A stretch of DNA of 64,000 bases from the NCBI GenBank assembly GCA_026770025.1, contig JAMXDE010000013.1, positions 1,798,001 to 1,862,000 of the forward strand, in the 5' to 3' direction. Source of the stretch: Craspedostauros australis. Lineage: Eukaryota > Bacillariophyta > Bacillariophyceae > Mastogloiales > Achnanthaceae. This document shows positions 29,947 to 42,129 of the stretch, piece by piece. How positions within the stretch are numbered: the stretch's first letter is position 1; every line of letters starts with the position of its first letter. The translations under genes were made by a program, and so were the position numbers. The notes under the pieces were generated by a model. That model was given only the letters and a program-made list of their open reading frames with translations. It ran no database searches and had not been told where the DNA came from.

Positions 29947-32183
29947 TGTAAACTGTCGTGGATGGTGTGGTATGCGGTATGCGGGGTATCGTTCTGACTT
30001 TGTTGCTTTGTTGCTTGGTGGGTTGGCGGGTCGGTTCAGATTGTCCTGTTTGCGAATTGTGTGCTGTTGATTGAGCCTTCTTGGTTGAGCCTCTCTCTGT
30101 GTGTGTGTGTTGCGAATGGGAGATGTTTGTCGTTGTTGCTGCTGTTGTGCGGTTATGAGTGTGTGCCAACTGATGTGGAGAGTAAGTATGGTAGCAACAG
30201 TGGAGAGGCGGAGAGAGTGAGACAGAGAGATGCGAGAAGCGAGAGAGCCGCAAACAGAGGAAATGGACAGATCGGTGCGGCTTTGGCGCGGTGGATGGCG
30301 GATGCGAGAAGTCGTTTGTGTGTGTGGCAAGGTGCTCACTGTGACAACAACCACTTTCGCGGAGGCGGAAACGGTGATGAACTTTGATGGTTCCCAAAAA
30401 GAGGACAAAGCTTCCCCCAAAAGTGCATTCACTTCTCGGCGGCGTTTTGTCGTGTTCCGTACCGAGCTTTTTCGGGCAGCTGGTCGTGACGCTCCTTCCT
30501 CCCTGGCAAAACAGAGATGAGAAGGAACGCATAGTAGTAGTACAAGTGACGCTTTCCCACGACCTAAAGCGGACTATGCGTGTTATTGCGTGTGCGAGAA
30601 GCAAGGTCGATTCCAAAACGTGACCGGGACTCCGCGATTGTAGGCCCAAACAAGATTCTCTCGACTCCATTCGCACCAAGGGACAACGACGGCACCTCCA
30701 TCAATGAAAATGCGAGAAGGAGAGGCTCATTCAGTTCTTTTCTGTTCTTCGTTGGTGGGGCACCAACATCATTCACACGTTGCGTTTTTGCCTTTGTTCC
30801 GCGCCAATCTATCGATGACGAAAAATAACGTGGAGGGCGTATCCGGCTATACTGCAAAAACGCACGCATTTCTCCGCACATTTAGTCTGCTTGTCCTTCT
30901 CATGGTCTTGACAATGTTTTCGATTCGTGGTGCCTTCTTGCACTCGCGCCCATACTGCCTTGCTGCCAAGCCTCTTGTTGACGCTCCCTCCCCACAGAAA
31001 AATAGAGAACTCGTGCTCGTTTGCACATGCACTCTCGATGATACAACTGTTGTTGCGGAATTGAACCCTCTGCTACAGTACCGAGCTGTACTCGCGCAGA
31101 AGAAGCTCGGTATTGACAACAGTGCAGGCAATTGCAATCCGTAAAATGACAATACACAACGCGTCACAGGAAGATAGAACAACTTCTGATTGCCATGGAA
31201 GCACTTGTTGTATTCCTCCGAACATGACGAGGAATAACCATCAGCTGGCCAAAACTCCAAAGAAGACGCGTCAAGCGCGCGTCCTTCCGTCAACGATGGA
31301 TGCTGAGTTCGCGTCTAGGTTTGTTCGCCATCAGGGTCAACCAGCAATTGATGGAAGTGTCTTGATGGGAACTGCATGAAGTCCTCTATGCCTCAAGGGC
31401 CCTTCCCAAGCTGGTCTCTCAGTTTGGTTGGCTGATTGGCCAGCCCGAGAAATATCAATCCACGTTGAAGAGAACGCAAAGAAGCGATGAAGATACCCGG
31501 TTTCGCTGGTCCCGGACGCGTTTGACTTCGAATGTTCTCCACAAGAGATGACGGTTTTGACTAGACGGACTCATCAACATTTAGTCCCATACAGTCTGAG
31601 TGACGAGTGTCCCTATCGTTGAATTCTCTTCGTGAATGACGGTTTGTATATAACGATGTCACAACTAGCCGTTTGAGAAATAGCATTTGAACGTTTCGGT
31701 TCTGTCTCTTGTCCACAAACTGCAAACACACCAACGACATTCGTGAGGTGACGATGGTGGTGGTTGATGGCGGCTCATCATGGTTGATAATGGATGGGTG
31801 TGCTTGTGTTGTGTTCGAAGAAGCAAGTATTATTGGGATGATGCGTGGCCGCACTCACTCCAAGCGCAGACACACTCAATCGAAGCCATTGAAAACAGTT
31901 GTTCGAGCCAAACTTGCTCGCCACAAGAGTACTGGCACGAAGCCAACCAGAACGCTTCAACAAGAACACAGCGCTCCCAAGAGAGCGACAGAGACAGAAG
32001 AACGTCAATTCTCAGACATCATCGTCATTATTGGATATCGTCACTCTCATCGGCACTGCCGTCATCAATGAAACAATCGAAGGCGACAGCTTCCACAAAG
32101 TCACGCAATCGAGAGACATTGGGATTCCATCGTTGATTGAGCAGTTCAATAGCAGCGCATTGGCCACCACAACAGCACCAATT

Positions 32184-32214
<31 letters not shown>

Positions 32215-32296
32215 GAAACAGAGCAACAGCGTCGGCAGCAATCCCAATCTCGAAATACCCTACTGGTACGCGGAGACAAGGGCACGCCACAGCAAG
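29947..32296. other. Long divergent intergenic region, no gene accepted
   Basis: Shared upstream side of the diatom-family gene (-) and the Hook-like gene (+). A plus-strand frame at 30704-31144 (146 codons, one hydrophobic stretch) shows no recognisable domain. The region includes a CAG/GCA repeat at 32184-32212. Confidence 0.5.
32184..32212. repeat. (GCA)n trinucleotide repeat
   Basis: Nearly ten units, about 85 bp before the Hook-like start, probably in its 5' UTR. Confidence 0.9.
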
Positions 32297-35200
32297 ATGA
32301 GCCAGATGGATGACGCCGAGTTCAGTGTGCTGAAGGCGTGGTTCAACACGTTCCCGCAGATTCAGGGTGCGCTATCGTCTTTAGATGACAAGGAGAATAC
32401 CCACCACGTCGACAACGCAATGGGCGCAAACCATCTCCAACGGAAAGATCATGCAATGAACCGGTACGTGCTTGCAAAATCGTGAAATTCTCCTTGCCAC
32501 GTGAACATCACATTGTGATGAAGGGCATGCTGCTCATCCGTTCTGTGATCATACTCATACTATTGCTACTATGGTACACTAGCGACTGCGCAAGTGCATT
32601 GTAGCAATATGCATACCCGGCCGACATGAAGGATAGCTCCACATGCCAGACGATCTACGATCATTTCTCACATTGCCTCCTCACTTCGTATCCTTCTTCT
32701 GTCATGAAATACGTACTCTCCTTCATAACGTGTCCGTACCACACGGCGCGCCACACGATGCCACACGATGCCACATCATGGCACCACTCCAATTTCAATT
32801 CTCCCATTTTCTCCCATCTTCCTTCCAGGGCAATACTGGATGTGGTGAAGGAGATTTGTGGCGACAGCTCGGAGCAGCTCAACGACATCTCCCATCAGAC
32901 CAACCACCAAGGACGCGATGGCGATCTGTGGACTTCCATCCTGAACGTTACGTACAAGTCAAAAACAACACGCCGACGCAGCTTCGTCCTACCGCCGTCA
33001 CCAGGCACGGATCCGCAGAAACCCAGCCTGAAGCACAGAACGCAACAGCTTGCCATAGGCAACCTGCTTGATGGAGCCGTGTCGCACAAGAACCTCGACA
33101 AGCGCAAGACGTACATCCAGCGCATCATGGCCCTTCCAGCTGCCAATCAACGAGCGCTGATGGCCATCATCGAGCGACGCAAGGCCACGAGGAAGACGCC
33201 GAAGAAGCAATCCCAGCAATCCCATCAGAAATTGCGTCAGCAGCAACAGCAACCGGCGACGCAGCAGAGAAAGCGCTCGCAGATGATGGTGTCATCACCT
33301 CGACGACAGGCGACGGATGAAGGCACTGCTCCGCCACATCCAACGCCTGCCACGGGGCGCCGAAATCGAGGCAGCTTGGGCGGCGACGGCAACAGCCGCA
33401 AACGGTTAGATTTCAAGGAGACGCCTCAAACGGTCCGCAATTCTCACCGCTCCCAACTCCATGCCGGAACGGGGACAGCGAGGTCAGCGCTGACATCGGC
33501 ATCATCGACAGCGAGAGGAACCAGAAGCAGCGGCGGCAGTCACTCCACGCCAGAGCACGACGATGGCAGAGTGGCAGGCAAGGTCCTGTTCTCCACACCA
33601 CGCAACGTCGAATCAAACTCCGTCGCCAACACCCGACCAGACTCGTTCGCGCAATCACGCAAGCATCAGACGCCGGAGACACCCGGTTTCGGCGATTCCA
33701 TCGAATACGATCGCATGGTGCGAGAGCTGCGTGAACAGTCAGAGCAGCTCGAGCAGAAGCTTGCGAGGAGTGAAAAGCGAGAGCAGGAGCTGGCTGCCAT
33801 GCTGGATGAGACGCAGGCCAGCGCACGCCAAAAGTTCATGAAGGCGGAGCGTGATGCGAGATTGAGGTTCGACGAATCCAGGGACGTTATGGAGAGTGAG
33901 ATTGGCGAACTGCAGAAGAAGCTGCAGCAGGTCACTCACGATCGAGACAAGCTGGAGAAGGAGAGCAAAGAGCTGGCAGGCATGAAGGACGAGATGGACG
34001 TCATGTCGCACACCAAGGACATGCTGGCCGATGCGACGGAGCGACTGCGCCAGTACAAAGAACGGCTGCAGCAGCTCACGGATGTCAAGGAGGCCTTGGA
34101 GCGCGAGGAGGAGGCCCACAGCAGATCCGTGGAGGAATGCCTGCGTCTTGACAACGAGCTCAAGATGCTGCAACCGCTGAAGCATCAGCTCGAGCAGTAC
34201 AAGTCCAGAGCGACCGACACGGAGTTCCAACTGGCGGAGAGCGAGGACCTGGTCCGGAAGCTCCAGCACGAGAAACAGGAGCTGCTGAAGAAGTATCAGG
34301 ACCTGCAGGTGGGATCGTCGACGCAGAACGAGGAAATCCATGAGTTGCAAAAGCGCATGAGCCAAGACGAGAACGCTGATTCGCAGAACGCTCTAGGTGT
34401 CGGAGATGGCATCAGCGAGCTCAACCCGGAGCTGAAGGCTGAGGTGCTGCGCCTTCGCAACGAGAACGGCGTTCTACGCGAGTTCAAGGCGAAGCGATCC
34501 GCCGATGCGGTCGAACGCATCGAGCAGGACATCGAGGACTCGCAGCGCCTGTGCGATCGATTCAAGAGCCAGTACCTCAATACCAAGGGACAGCTCGAGG
34601 ACACTACGGAGCAGCTTGACAAGATGACGACCGAGCGCAATGGCCTGCGGCGAACGCTAGAGGGTGTGCGTACCCAGCTCAGCGACGCCGAGAAGAAGAG
34701 TCGCAACTTGGAGCAGGAGCTCGCCGACACGCAAAGCAGCCTGACCAACGCCGAGCACCGAGAGGCCAACCTGAAGCAAGAGCTCGATGAATGGATGGAC
34801 CAATCCAAGCAGAACCAGGCACGCGCCGACGACCTCTCCAACAAGCTCAAGGACCGCAAGAAGGAAGTGATCGTGATGAAGAGCAAGAATCGCGGCCTCG
34901 AGGAGCACCTCGCCGAATCGACCCAAAGCGCGTTGCAGGCGCAGTCGGATCTCACCGAGACGACCAAGATGCTGCAAAAGAGGTCAGACGATCTGCAGAA
35001 ATCGCAAAAGCGCGAGGACACGCTCAAGAAGGAGGTGGAGCAATGGACTGAGGAGGCTCGGGACGCGCAATGCCATGCCAACGAGATGGCGGACCAGCTC
35101 CAGCTTTGCGCCATCCAGCTGGGCGACTCGCGGACTCGGGAGAAGAAGCTGCAGCACGATTTGCACCAGATGACCGAGAAGGCAACCAGCCTCGATGAGA

Positions 35201-37929
35201 AGACGGATGAGCTTTCCGATCAAGTGGAGGAGCTGACCAAGACGCTGACGACCACCGAGACGGCGCTGGAGCAGACGAAGGTGACGGCGAACACGCTGCA
35301 GGACGAGCTGGCGGACATGACCGGCAGGGCCGAGGATGCCGAGAGCGTTTCGAGCCAGCGGATGGAGCTGCTGCAGTCCACGAAGGAGAAGCTGGAAACT
35401 GCAGTCTCCAAACTGGATCAGCTGGAGAGTGAGGTTGCGGCATTGAAGAGCGACCTCAACACCTGGCAGGAAAGAGCGATCAATGCTGAGTCCACGGTGG
35501 AGATGCTCCAAAACGAGAACACCGTGAAGAAGGAGCGCCTGGAGACGGTGGAGAATGACAACGTCCGCAAGAATCACCGTCTGGACGAGCTGGAGAAGAG
35601 AGGGCAGTATCTGTCCAGCGAGCTGGAGGCTTGGACCGACAAGGCCTTGAAGTCGGAGGCGCTGACCGAGAAGCTGCAGGACGAGCTGATGCTCACGCGC
35701 GAGGCCCTCAATTCCACGCAGATTTCTCTCAAGTCATCGCAAGAGGGCGAGGAGATGCTGAAGGGGGAGGTCGCCAACGCGGAGATGATCATCTCCGAGA
35801 TGGAGAGCACCCTCGAGCTCAAGACTACCCAGAGCGAGGAGATCGCCCAAGAGGCCGAGGTGAAGCTGCAGACGGCGAAGGAAGAACTCACTGTCCAAGC
35901 CAAGGAACAGCAGGCGACGTTGCGCAGACAGCTCGAGGAGAAGATCGCTGCGCAGAGCACGGACTGCGAAATGCTGAAGAAGAGCCTGTTCAAGGCGCAA
36001 GAGCAGCTGCACGAAGTTCAGCTGTCGCTGGGATCGTCGCAACACAAGGAGAAGATGATGAAGCACGAGACGACGAAGCTGCAGAACGAGCTCAGCTTGC
36101 TCAAGAACGAGCTCCTCCAAAGCAAGAAGATCCACGAGGAGTCGCTCGCGGAATGCGCCAGTTCTCTCGATGCAACGCGAGACGTGCTGAATGGCAAGGC
36201 CCAGAAGGAGCTTGAGGAACTGCGCAAAAACATGAACCTTCTCCTCGAAGATGAGAGGAAGGCGAAGCGATTCGAAGCCGAGCTGCGACAGATCGAGATC
36301 GAGAAGCTCCAGGAGGAGGCATCCGACAATCTGGCCGAGCTCAAGAAGACAGCGGCGTTGGAGGTGGAGAAGATCGTGGCGGAGAAGAATGCCGAGATCA
36401 CTGAAGTGCGCAACGAACTCATGCAGATGATGAGGCAGGTGGAGGCCAAGCTGAAGGGGGAGAAGGACGTGCTGGTGGCCAAGGGCAAGGAGATGATCTC
36501 CAAGATCCAGATGAACGCGGAGGAGGACGTCAACGCCATGGAAGATGCCATTGCGCAGCTGGAGGAGAAGTTCGAAACGGTGGAAGGCGAACGGGACACC
36601 ATCGCAGAAGCCTACAAGACCAAGGTGGCCGAGTACAAGAAAAAGTTCCAGTTCTCAGCATCCCGCATCAATGCGCTCAACAACGACAACGATGAGCTGC
36701 AGGACACGATCCAGGAGATCGAACGGGAGAAGGCGAAGCTGAAGGAGGAGAATGAGCGGTACCGCAGGCAGATCGGGGGACGCTTCGGGAGCTCGGACAC
36801 CATGCAATCGCAGGTGGAGGTGATCCACAAGGAGTTGAAGGACGCCCTTGACGAGATTGCGGAGCTCAAGCAGAGGCTGCGCAATCAGAATGCATCGGGC
36901 GAGTACGGGCGCGCGTACTTCGGCAACGACGGCCTCGCATCCATCGGTGAGGAGGCAAATGATCTCGACCAAAGCTACTCCCGCAACGCGATGAACTCAT
37001 CCACCTTGGTGCAGCTCCGTACCGAGTACGAGGAGACCATCGATGCGCTGAGTGATGAGAAGCGCGAGCTCGTGATGAAGCATTCGGCGGCAGTCACAGA
37101 TATCCGCAAGGCCGAGAAGCGAGCGTGGGATCTTGACATTGAGAATGCCGACTTGAAGCAGGAGATGACCTCCCTGCAGCTCCAGATCGAACGCTTGCAG
37201 CACCACGCTCCTCTCAGCAACAACCGGTCGCTAGTTCCAGTATCAGAACATCACCAACATCGCAGCCCGCATGGACATGGAAATAGGCAAGGATATGGAC
37301 ATGACATGCTGATGCCCGATTCGTCACCACACCACCAAGCCCTCCTGATGACGACGCAGACGGCCGATGACTGGGACACGACTCTTCATGAATCGGAGCC
37401 GATGGAAGGAGCCATCGTGCCGAGCTACAAGACGACGATCGCGCGATCCAACTCCTTCCGATCCACAGCGTCGCAGGAATCATACGGCAGACCAGACGGG
37501 CTTTCCTCTGCCAAGGTCGCTCCGCAGGTGGCCATTCAGAAGCTGAGCCCACGAGCTTCGAGAGCCTCTGCCCGAGTTGGCTCTCCCAATGGCCTCCCAT
37601 GGACATCCCACAATAACAGCACCAACAACAACCACAACAGCAGTGCCAAGATCTCAAGAGCGCGACGGGAGCTCCCGGCATCCCCGGTGAATACTGAGCT
37701 TGTTCGGGTGGCATCGGAAAAGACGGTGGCGGACATGCACCACATGGACCCATCGTCAGCATTGACTGTGCGACCTCGCAGCAACGACAGTCCACGAGGC
37801 GGGGTCTACATGCCGACCGAATACGAGCACGATGCCGACATTGAAAACGACAACGTCTTCCCAGCTCTCGAAATGAGGCTGCAGCATCATGGTGCGAACG
37901 AGAGACCTCCCGAATGCAAGCAGTGTTGA
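32297..37929 (+). CDS. Giant coiled-coil protein with a Hook-like N-terminal domain (2 exons)
   Basis: Exons 32297-32463 and 32829-37929 give 1,755 residues. The 365-nt intron (GTACGT donor, CCAG acceptor) joins HAMNR to AILDVVKEICG in frame. The N-terminus DAEFSVLKAWFNTFPQIQGA matches the start of the Hook domain (L..W..TF). The end of that domain is also visible: GNLLDGAVSHKNLDKRKTYI then QRIMALPAANQRALMAIIE, like the AV...YI..IM.L...Q segment of Hook/CCDC88 proteins. A basic, Ser-rich linker follows, then about 1,170 residues of almost unbroken heptad coiled coil (about 350-1516) and a disordered His/Ser-rich tail. Hook proteins join cargo to dynein and microtubules. Here the role is inferred from the domain and coil only; another centrosomal or basal-body coil protein is possible. 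Confidence 0.76.
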
Positions 37930-38927
37930 TGAATGACATGGGGTCATATCTATTGTCGACGAAATCGAAGCTTGTTGAAGAGTGTAGCGACACAATCCGT
38001 CATCTAGTTTTCCATACAACACACTTGCATTGTGACTGTCTGTCTGTCTGTCTGATATTGTTGTTGTATGTATGTCTGTATGTCTTTTTCTGCTCGTGGT
38101 TGCATAGAATGACTTCCATTTTTATGAAGAAATGCGATTCTGCCTTTTCATTTTCAAACTTCTGATAAAAATCCGTCCTTTTTGAATGAATGCCCAGCAA
38201 CAACTTGCGCAACAGCGAAGCACAGTCGCAGGCATGTAGGTACAGGATGTGTGATGGCTCCAAGTCGCTTGCATCCAACCTCCTCTCACCTAAATCGTGC
38301 CTTCTATCATCTCTTGGATGACGGGGAGATCCGCCAGATGTTCTGTCTCGAGGGTTGCGTTGCGGAGTGAAATACAAGCTGTGCTTGCTGTTTGGTTGCA
38401 TATCAAAGTGGAAGAGACTACCATACAACGCAGAGATCTCTCCGTATGGAGGAGATACGATCATGGTGAGGACATGGTACAGTGCAACAGGAGTGCAACA
38501 CCTCAGAGTAATGTTATGTACATACAGCAGACGACAAGTAACCAGGCACTTCGTCGCCTAGGTCGGTGCGAACAAAGCACGAAACCGGAGGATTGAGAAC
38601 TACAAAGAGACGACAGAGAAGAGAGAGTCGGGTAGTATTTCCTTTTTGTTCTTACTTGTTGATTGTAGATTTGTTCGTTGTTGTCATTGTGGTTGCAAGC
38701 TTTGTTAGATTGTCTGTGTGAGTGTGAGTGTGTTTTGTTTGTTTGTCTGTCTGTCGATGGATGAGATTGAAGTGTTTGTTCAAGAGGTTAGAGCGAGGGT
38801 GTCTGCAAGGCCAAGGAGGCGTGGGCAAGGCAGATGGTGCAATGGCACCAGGGCCAACCAAAGCAGGTAGGCAAACCAGCTGGGCGTCCCAGGTAGTCGG
38901 CCAAACAGGGCGCTCGGATGTGCGTGC
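37930..38927. other. Intergenic between convergent genes, no gene seen
   Basis: 3' flanks of the Hook-like gene (+) and Rab gene (-). It contains a short TGTC/TGTA microsatellite near 38036-38085 and low-complexity GT/AT stretches near 38640-38760. Confidence 0.6.
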
Positions 38928-39545
38928 TTAGCAGCACTGCTTCTTGGGTGCGGCTGCCTGTCCACCAAGGGCCACGCCCGATGTTTTCTGAGCCGGGCCA
39001 CCCTGGCCGTCGGCGACGAGTCTGTCCTTGACGGATCGAGCGATGCTGATGAAGGATTCCTCGACGTTGATGTTGTTCTTGGCGGAGCACTCCCAGAAGG
39101 GGATGTTGAACTCCTTGGCCAGCTTCTCGCCCTCCTCCGTCGAAACGACCTTCTCGTCGAGCATATCGCACTTGTTTCCCACCAAGATCTTGTTGACGTG
39201 GACGTCCGCGTGCTGCTGGATCTGGGAGATCCAGTTGCGGATGGATTCGAAGGAGCGACGGTCGGTGACGTCGTAGACGAGGAGGATCCCCTGGGCGCCG
39301 CGGAAGTAGGATGTGGTGATCGTGCGGAAGCGTTCCTGGCCGGCGGTGTCCCAAATCTGCAGTTTGATCTTGGTGCTGTCGATGTCGATGTTCTTGATCT
39401 TGAAGTCGATTCCGATTGTAGTGATGAATGTGGGACTGAAGGAATCGTTCGCGTAACGCAGGAGCAGGCAGGTCTTACCCACGCCAGAGTCGCCAATCAT
39501 CAGCAGCTTCACCTGCATGTCGTACGGGGCTCCTCCGGAACTCAT
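38928..39545 (-). CDS. Rab8-like small GTPase
   Basis: Single exon, 205 residues. All Rab boxes are intact: P-loop GDSGVGKT (18-25), switch I with [12 protein letters not shown] (about 43), switch [15 protein letters not shown] (65-77), GNKCD (123-127) and CSAK. The effector-region text [18 protein letters not shown] and [15 protein letters not shown] is closest to the Rab8/Sec4/RabE group. The C-terminus KKQCC would be doubly geranylgeranylated. Rab8-type GTPases drive late Golgi-to-plasma-membrane exocytosis. That fits a wall-building cell but is a family inference. Confidence 0.93.
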   Translation of the reverse strand: MSSGGAPYDMQVKLLMIGDSGVGKTCLLLRYANDSFSPTFITTIGIDFKIKNIDIDSTKIKLQIWDTAGQERFRTITTSYFRGAQGILLVYDVTDRRSFESIRNWISQIQQHADVHVNKILVGNKCDMLDEKVVSTEEGEKLAKEFNIPFWECSAKNNINVEESFISIARSVKDRLVADGQGGPAQKTSGVALGGQAAAPKKQCC

Positions 39546-40518
39546 CTTGCTATCTGTGTTATTGTCTGTGTTATTGTCTGGGTTGGATTTGTGTGATTGT
39601 CTTTGCTGGTGTCTTTGCTGTCTATCGCTGTGCTTTGTGGTAACTGTGCGTCTCTCTTCGGAACAGAATTTGGGCTGCGAACTTTGGGCTGTCTTGTCTT
39701 CTGTCTTCCTTGGGCTGTGCTTCTGCTTCTGCTTTCGCTGCTGATCTTGCTGCTGCTGCTTTGGGTGGCTGAATGGATCGATCGGTCGATGTGTAACAGA
39801 GATGGATAGAGAGTGGATGGATGGGTACAGACGGATCAAACGATCAAGAGGCGAATGGATGCAGTCAGTCAGTCAGATAGATAGATAGATAGATAGATGG
39901 TCGCCGTCAATGAATCAAACCAAGGCGTGTGCAGCGTTGATGAGGAAAGGCGAGGGAACAGACGATGCGAAGGACGAAGATCACGAAGGATGCGGCCACG
40001 CTGCGCAGCACAACACACGCCCACGATGATGACGAACGCAGTCATCGCTGCAGCTGTCGTCGCCAGAAAAACTCGACACGCAGCACTGCACACGCGCGGG
40101 CGATGTCCGGCTTGCGCCTCTCCGTATCGTGCAGCGTGAATGTAAATTCGTCCGCCACCGTATTGTCCATGGATGTGGCGGCTAATAATGTCGACGGGTG
40201 TTCTGGTCATTCAAAAACAACATGTGACCAATTGGATTCTCGTGGCGCAGAAAAAGAACTCGACACATACGACTCAAACAATGCAAACTCTGTCCGTTTC
40301 TCCCTTTTTCACATGTTGGCCCATCCACGACTGGTGCAAAAGGGGAAGACAGCTGTCGCTTCCGTTCCCTTACAGCCGCAAGGTACAATAGTAACTCAAC
40401 TCCACTGCTCTACAACACTACTTTCATCAGATGCTGCAAAGCATGGCACATATGCGTGCTGAATAATCCTACGACTATTCTAATAGATATGTATATATTG
40501 TTACTGCCTACATCAGTT
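39546..40518. other. Intergenic, Rab 5' region and Spc25 3' flank
   Basis: A short TGTGTTATTGTC duplication lies in the Rab 5' leader (about 39556-39580), and a (GATA)n run at 39863-39898. No gene is supported. Confidence 0.6.
39863..39898. repeat. CAGT then (GATA)n microsatellite
   Basis: Three CAGT-type units run into six GATA units. Confidence 0.9.
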
Positions 40519-41506
40519 CTATATCTTCTGCAACGTCCGCACGAACTCCTTGCGCATCTGGCGGATCATCAATGCCACATCGTCGGAACGGTTGATCTCC
40601 TTGAGGATTTTGGTCACGGCGGTTGCATCTAGGTTGGGCTGGCAGCCGTGGATATAGTACTGGTTGTCGGCATCGTTGACCAGCAGGATGAAGGAGAATT
40701 CGCGGTTGGGAAAGGCCGGGTCGAGCTGGGTGAAGGCGATGCGCAGCGCGTTCGTTTCCTCGCACTTTTCGAAGTCGAAGCCGAGGTACTTGTAGTTCAC
40801 GAGGCCTCTTGTCAGGTCGTCGACGGTCGTCTGCTTGGCTTCGCGCAGGCGGGATTTCAGCGTGCGTGCCTCTTCCGCGCGGTGTCGTTGCTTCAGTTCT
40901 TCTGCCTCCAATTCTGCATAGTGAAGAGAGCGGAGCAATGCAATGCAAAGCAAAAGTAACGTGAAGTGTTGCAAATTGGAGCAGTCGCAACCAACATGTC
41001 AGTGAGAAAAGCATACGTGAAGTACTCCATTCATTTCATCACATCACAAGTTGCGGCACATTTTCGCACACGAGCATGGTCCATCGCCGCTTCTGTTCTG
41101 CCTGTCCATCTGCCTCGCCTTCTCGCGTTCCCATACACCGCCGCAACGTACCATTCGCGATATCCCGGTGCTTCTCCGTGGCGCATTGCACATGCTCCAC
41201 TTCATCACGCAACGCATCGCACTGATGCTGCAAGTTCGCTCGCCGCGAAGCGATGGAGGCCTCGTTGGTATTCTGCTGCATGGACAACCCGCGTTGGAAT
41301 TGCACAGCCAGCAGATTGCCGACTTGATGGTCGATCTTGGATTGTTCCGCATTGAGCACCTGGTGGTACTGCTCGGCCTCCTCATCGGCCTGCTGTTTCT
41401 GACGTTGGATCCAGCCGTCCAGTTTGGTGCGAGAATCGCGGATCGTCTGCAGGAGGCCGGTGGTGTTGATCGGATTGTCGTATTTGGATGTGGCGAGCGG
41501 CGGCAT
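40519..41506 (-). CDS. SPC25: Kinetochore protein Spc25 (2 exons)
   Basis: Exons 41152-41506 and 40519-40913 (minus strand) give 249 residues. The 238-nt intron has a GTACGT donor and GCAG acceptor and joins ...HRDIAN to ELEAEELKQRHRA in phase 1. The N-terminal two thirds is coiled coil. The C-terminal globular Spc25 domain is clear: LVNYKYLGFDFEKCEETNAL, LDPAFPNREFSFILLV, then NQYYIHGCQPNLDATAV and the closing helix MIRQMRKEFVRTLQKI. Spc25 pairs with Spc24 in the Ndc80 complex to tie spindle microtubules to the inner kinetochore. The ATG at 41506 is the first in frame. It shares a 623-bp divergent upstream region with the copine gene. Confidence 0.86.
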
Positions 41507-42129
41507 GGTGGATGGTCGTTCGTTCGTCAATGAAGATGGGTGGGTCTTGATGCGATGGCCTCGATGGTGTGATATTGTGCCTTTTGATGTCTTTGCTGCG
41601 ACTTCTCTGATTGTCTCTTCGCTGTCTCTGTTGTTATCATGCCTCTATGATGTCATCATCCATGGCCGATGGCTTGTTGTTGTTCCTGCTGTTGCTGTTG
41701 CTGCTGCGATGATGGTGGTGGTGGTGGATGTTGTGATGAACCGTTGCGTGGGAGAAGAAACAACAACGACAATCCCAAAGAACGACCAAATTCAAATTCA
41801 AATTGATGCGAACTTCGACTCCATGGACTGCTTGCATCTCATGTCAATGTGCTGAATCGTGGCTGGTTCGTGGATAGTCCGCGGAGAGGTAATCTTGTCG
41901 TGAATCAAATCCAACGACCGCAACAAGATTCTTTCGTTCTCCGCAACGCACACAAACAGACATCAAGGCGAAGCAACATCATCAGAACGCAACGCTCGAT
42001 ACGACTCCAATCATAAATCACAAACACAAATCACAAACCAAGGAGACAAGAGAAGACCAAAGCAAGTCAAAGCAAAGAAGAGAAACAGAAGAACCGTATA
42101 ACACTATAATACTATACAAAGAAGGAACC
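41507..42129. other. Divergent promoter region of SPC25 and the copine gene
   Basis: Contains a TGTTGT/CTGTTG-rich stretch (about 41670-41710). No gene or clear element is seen. Confidence 0.55.

Noticed and set aside
30704-31144. 146-codon frame with one hydrophobic stretch
   Set aside because: Composition and lack of motifs look like chance in a 2.3-kb intergenic region.
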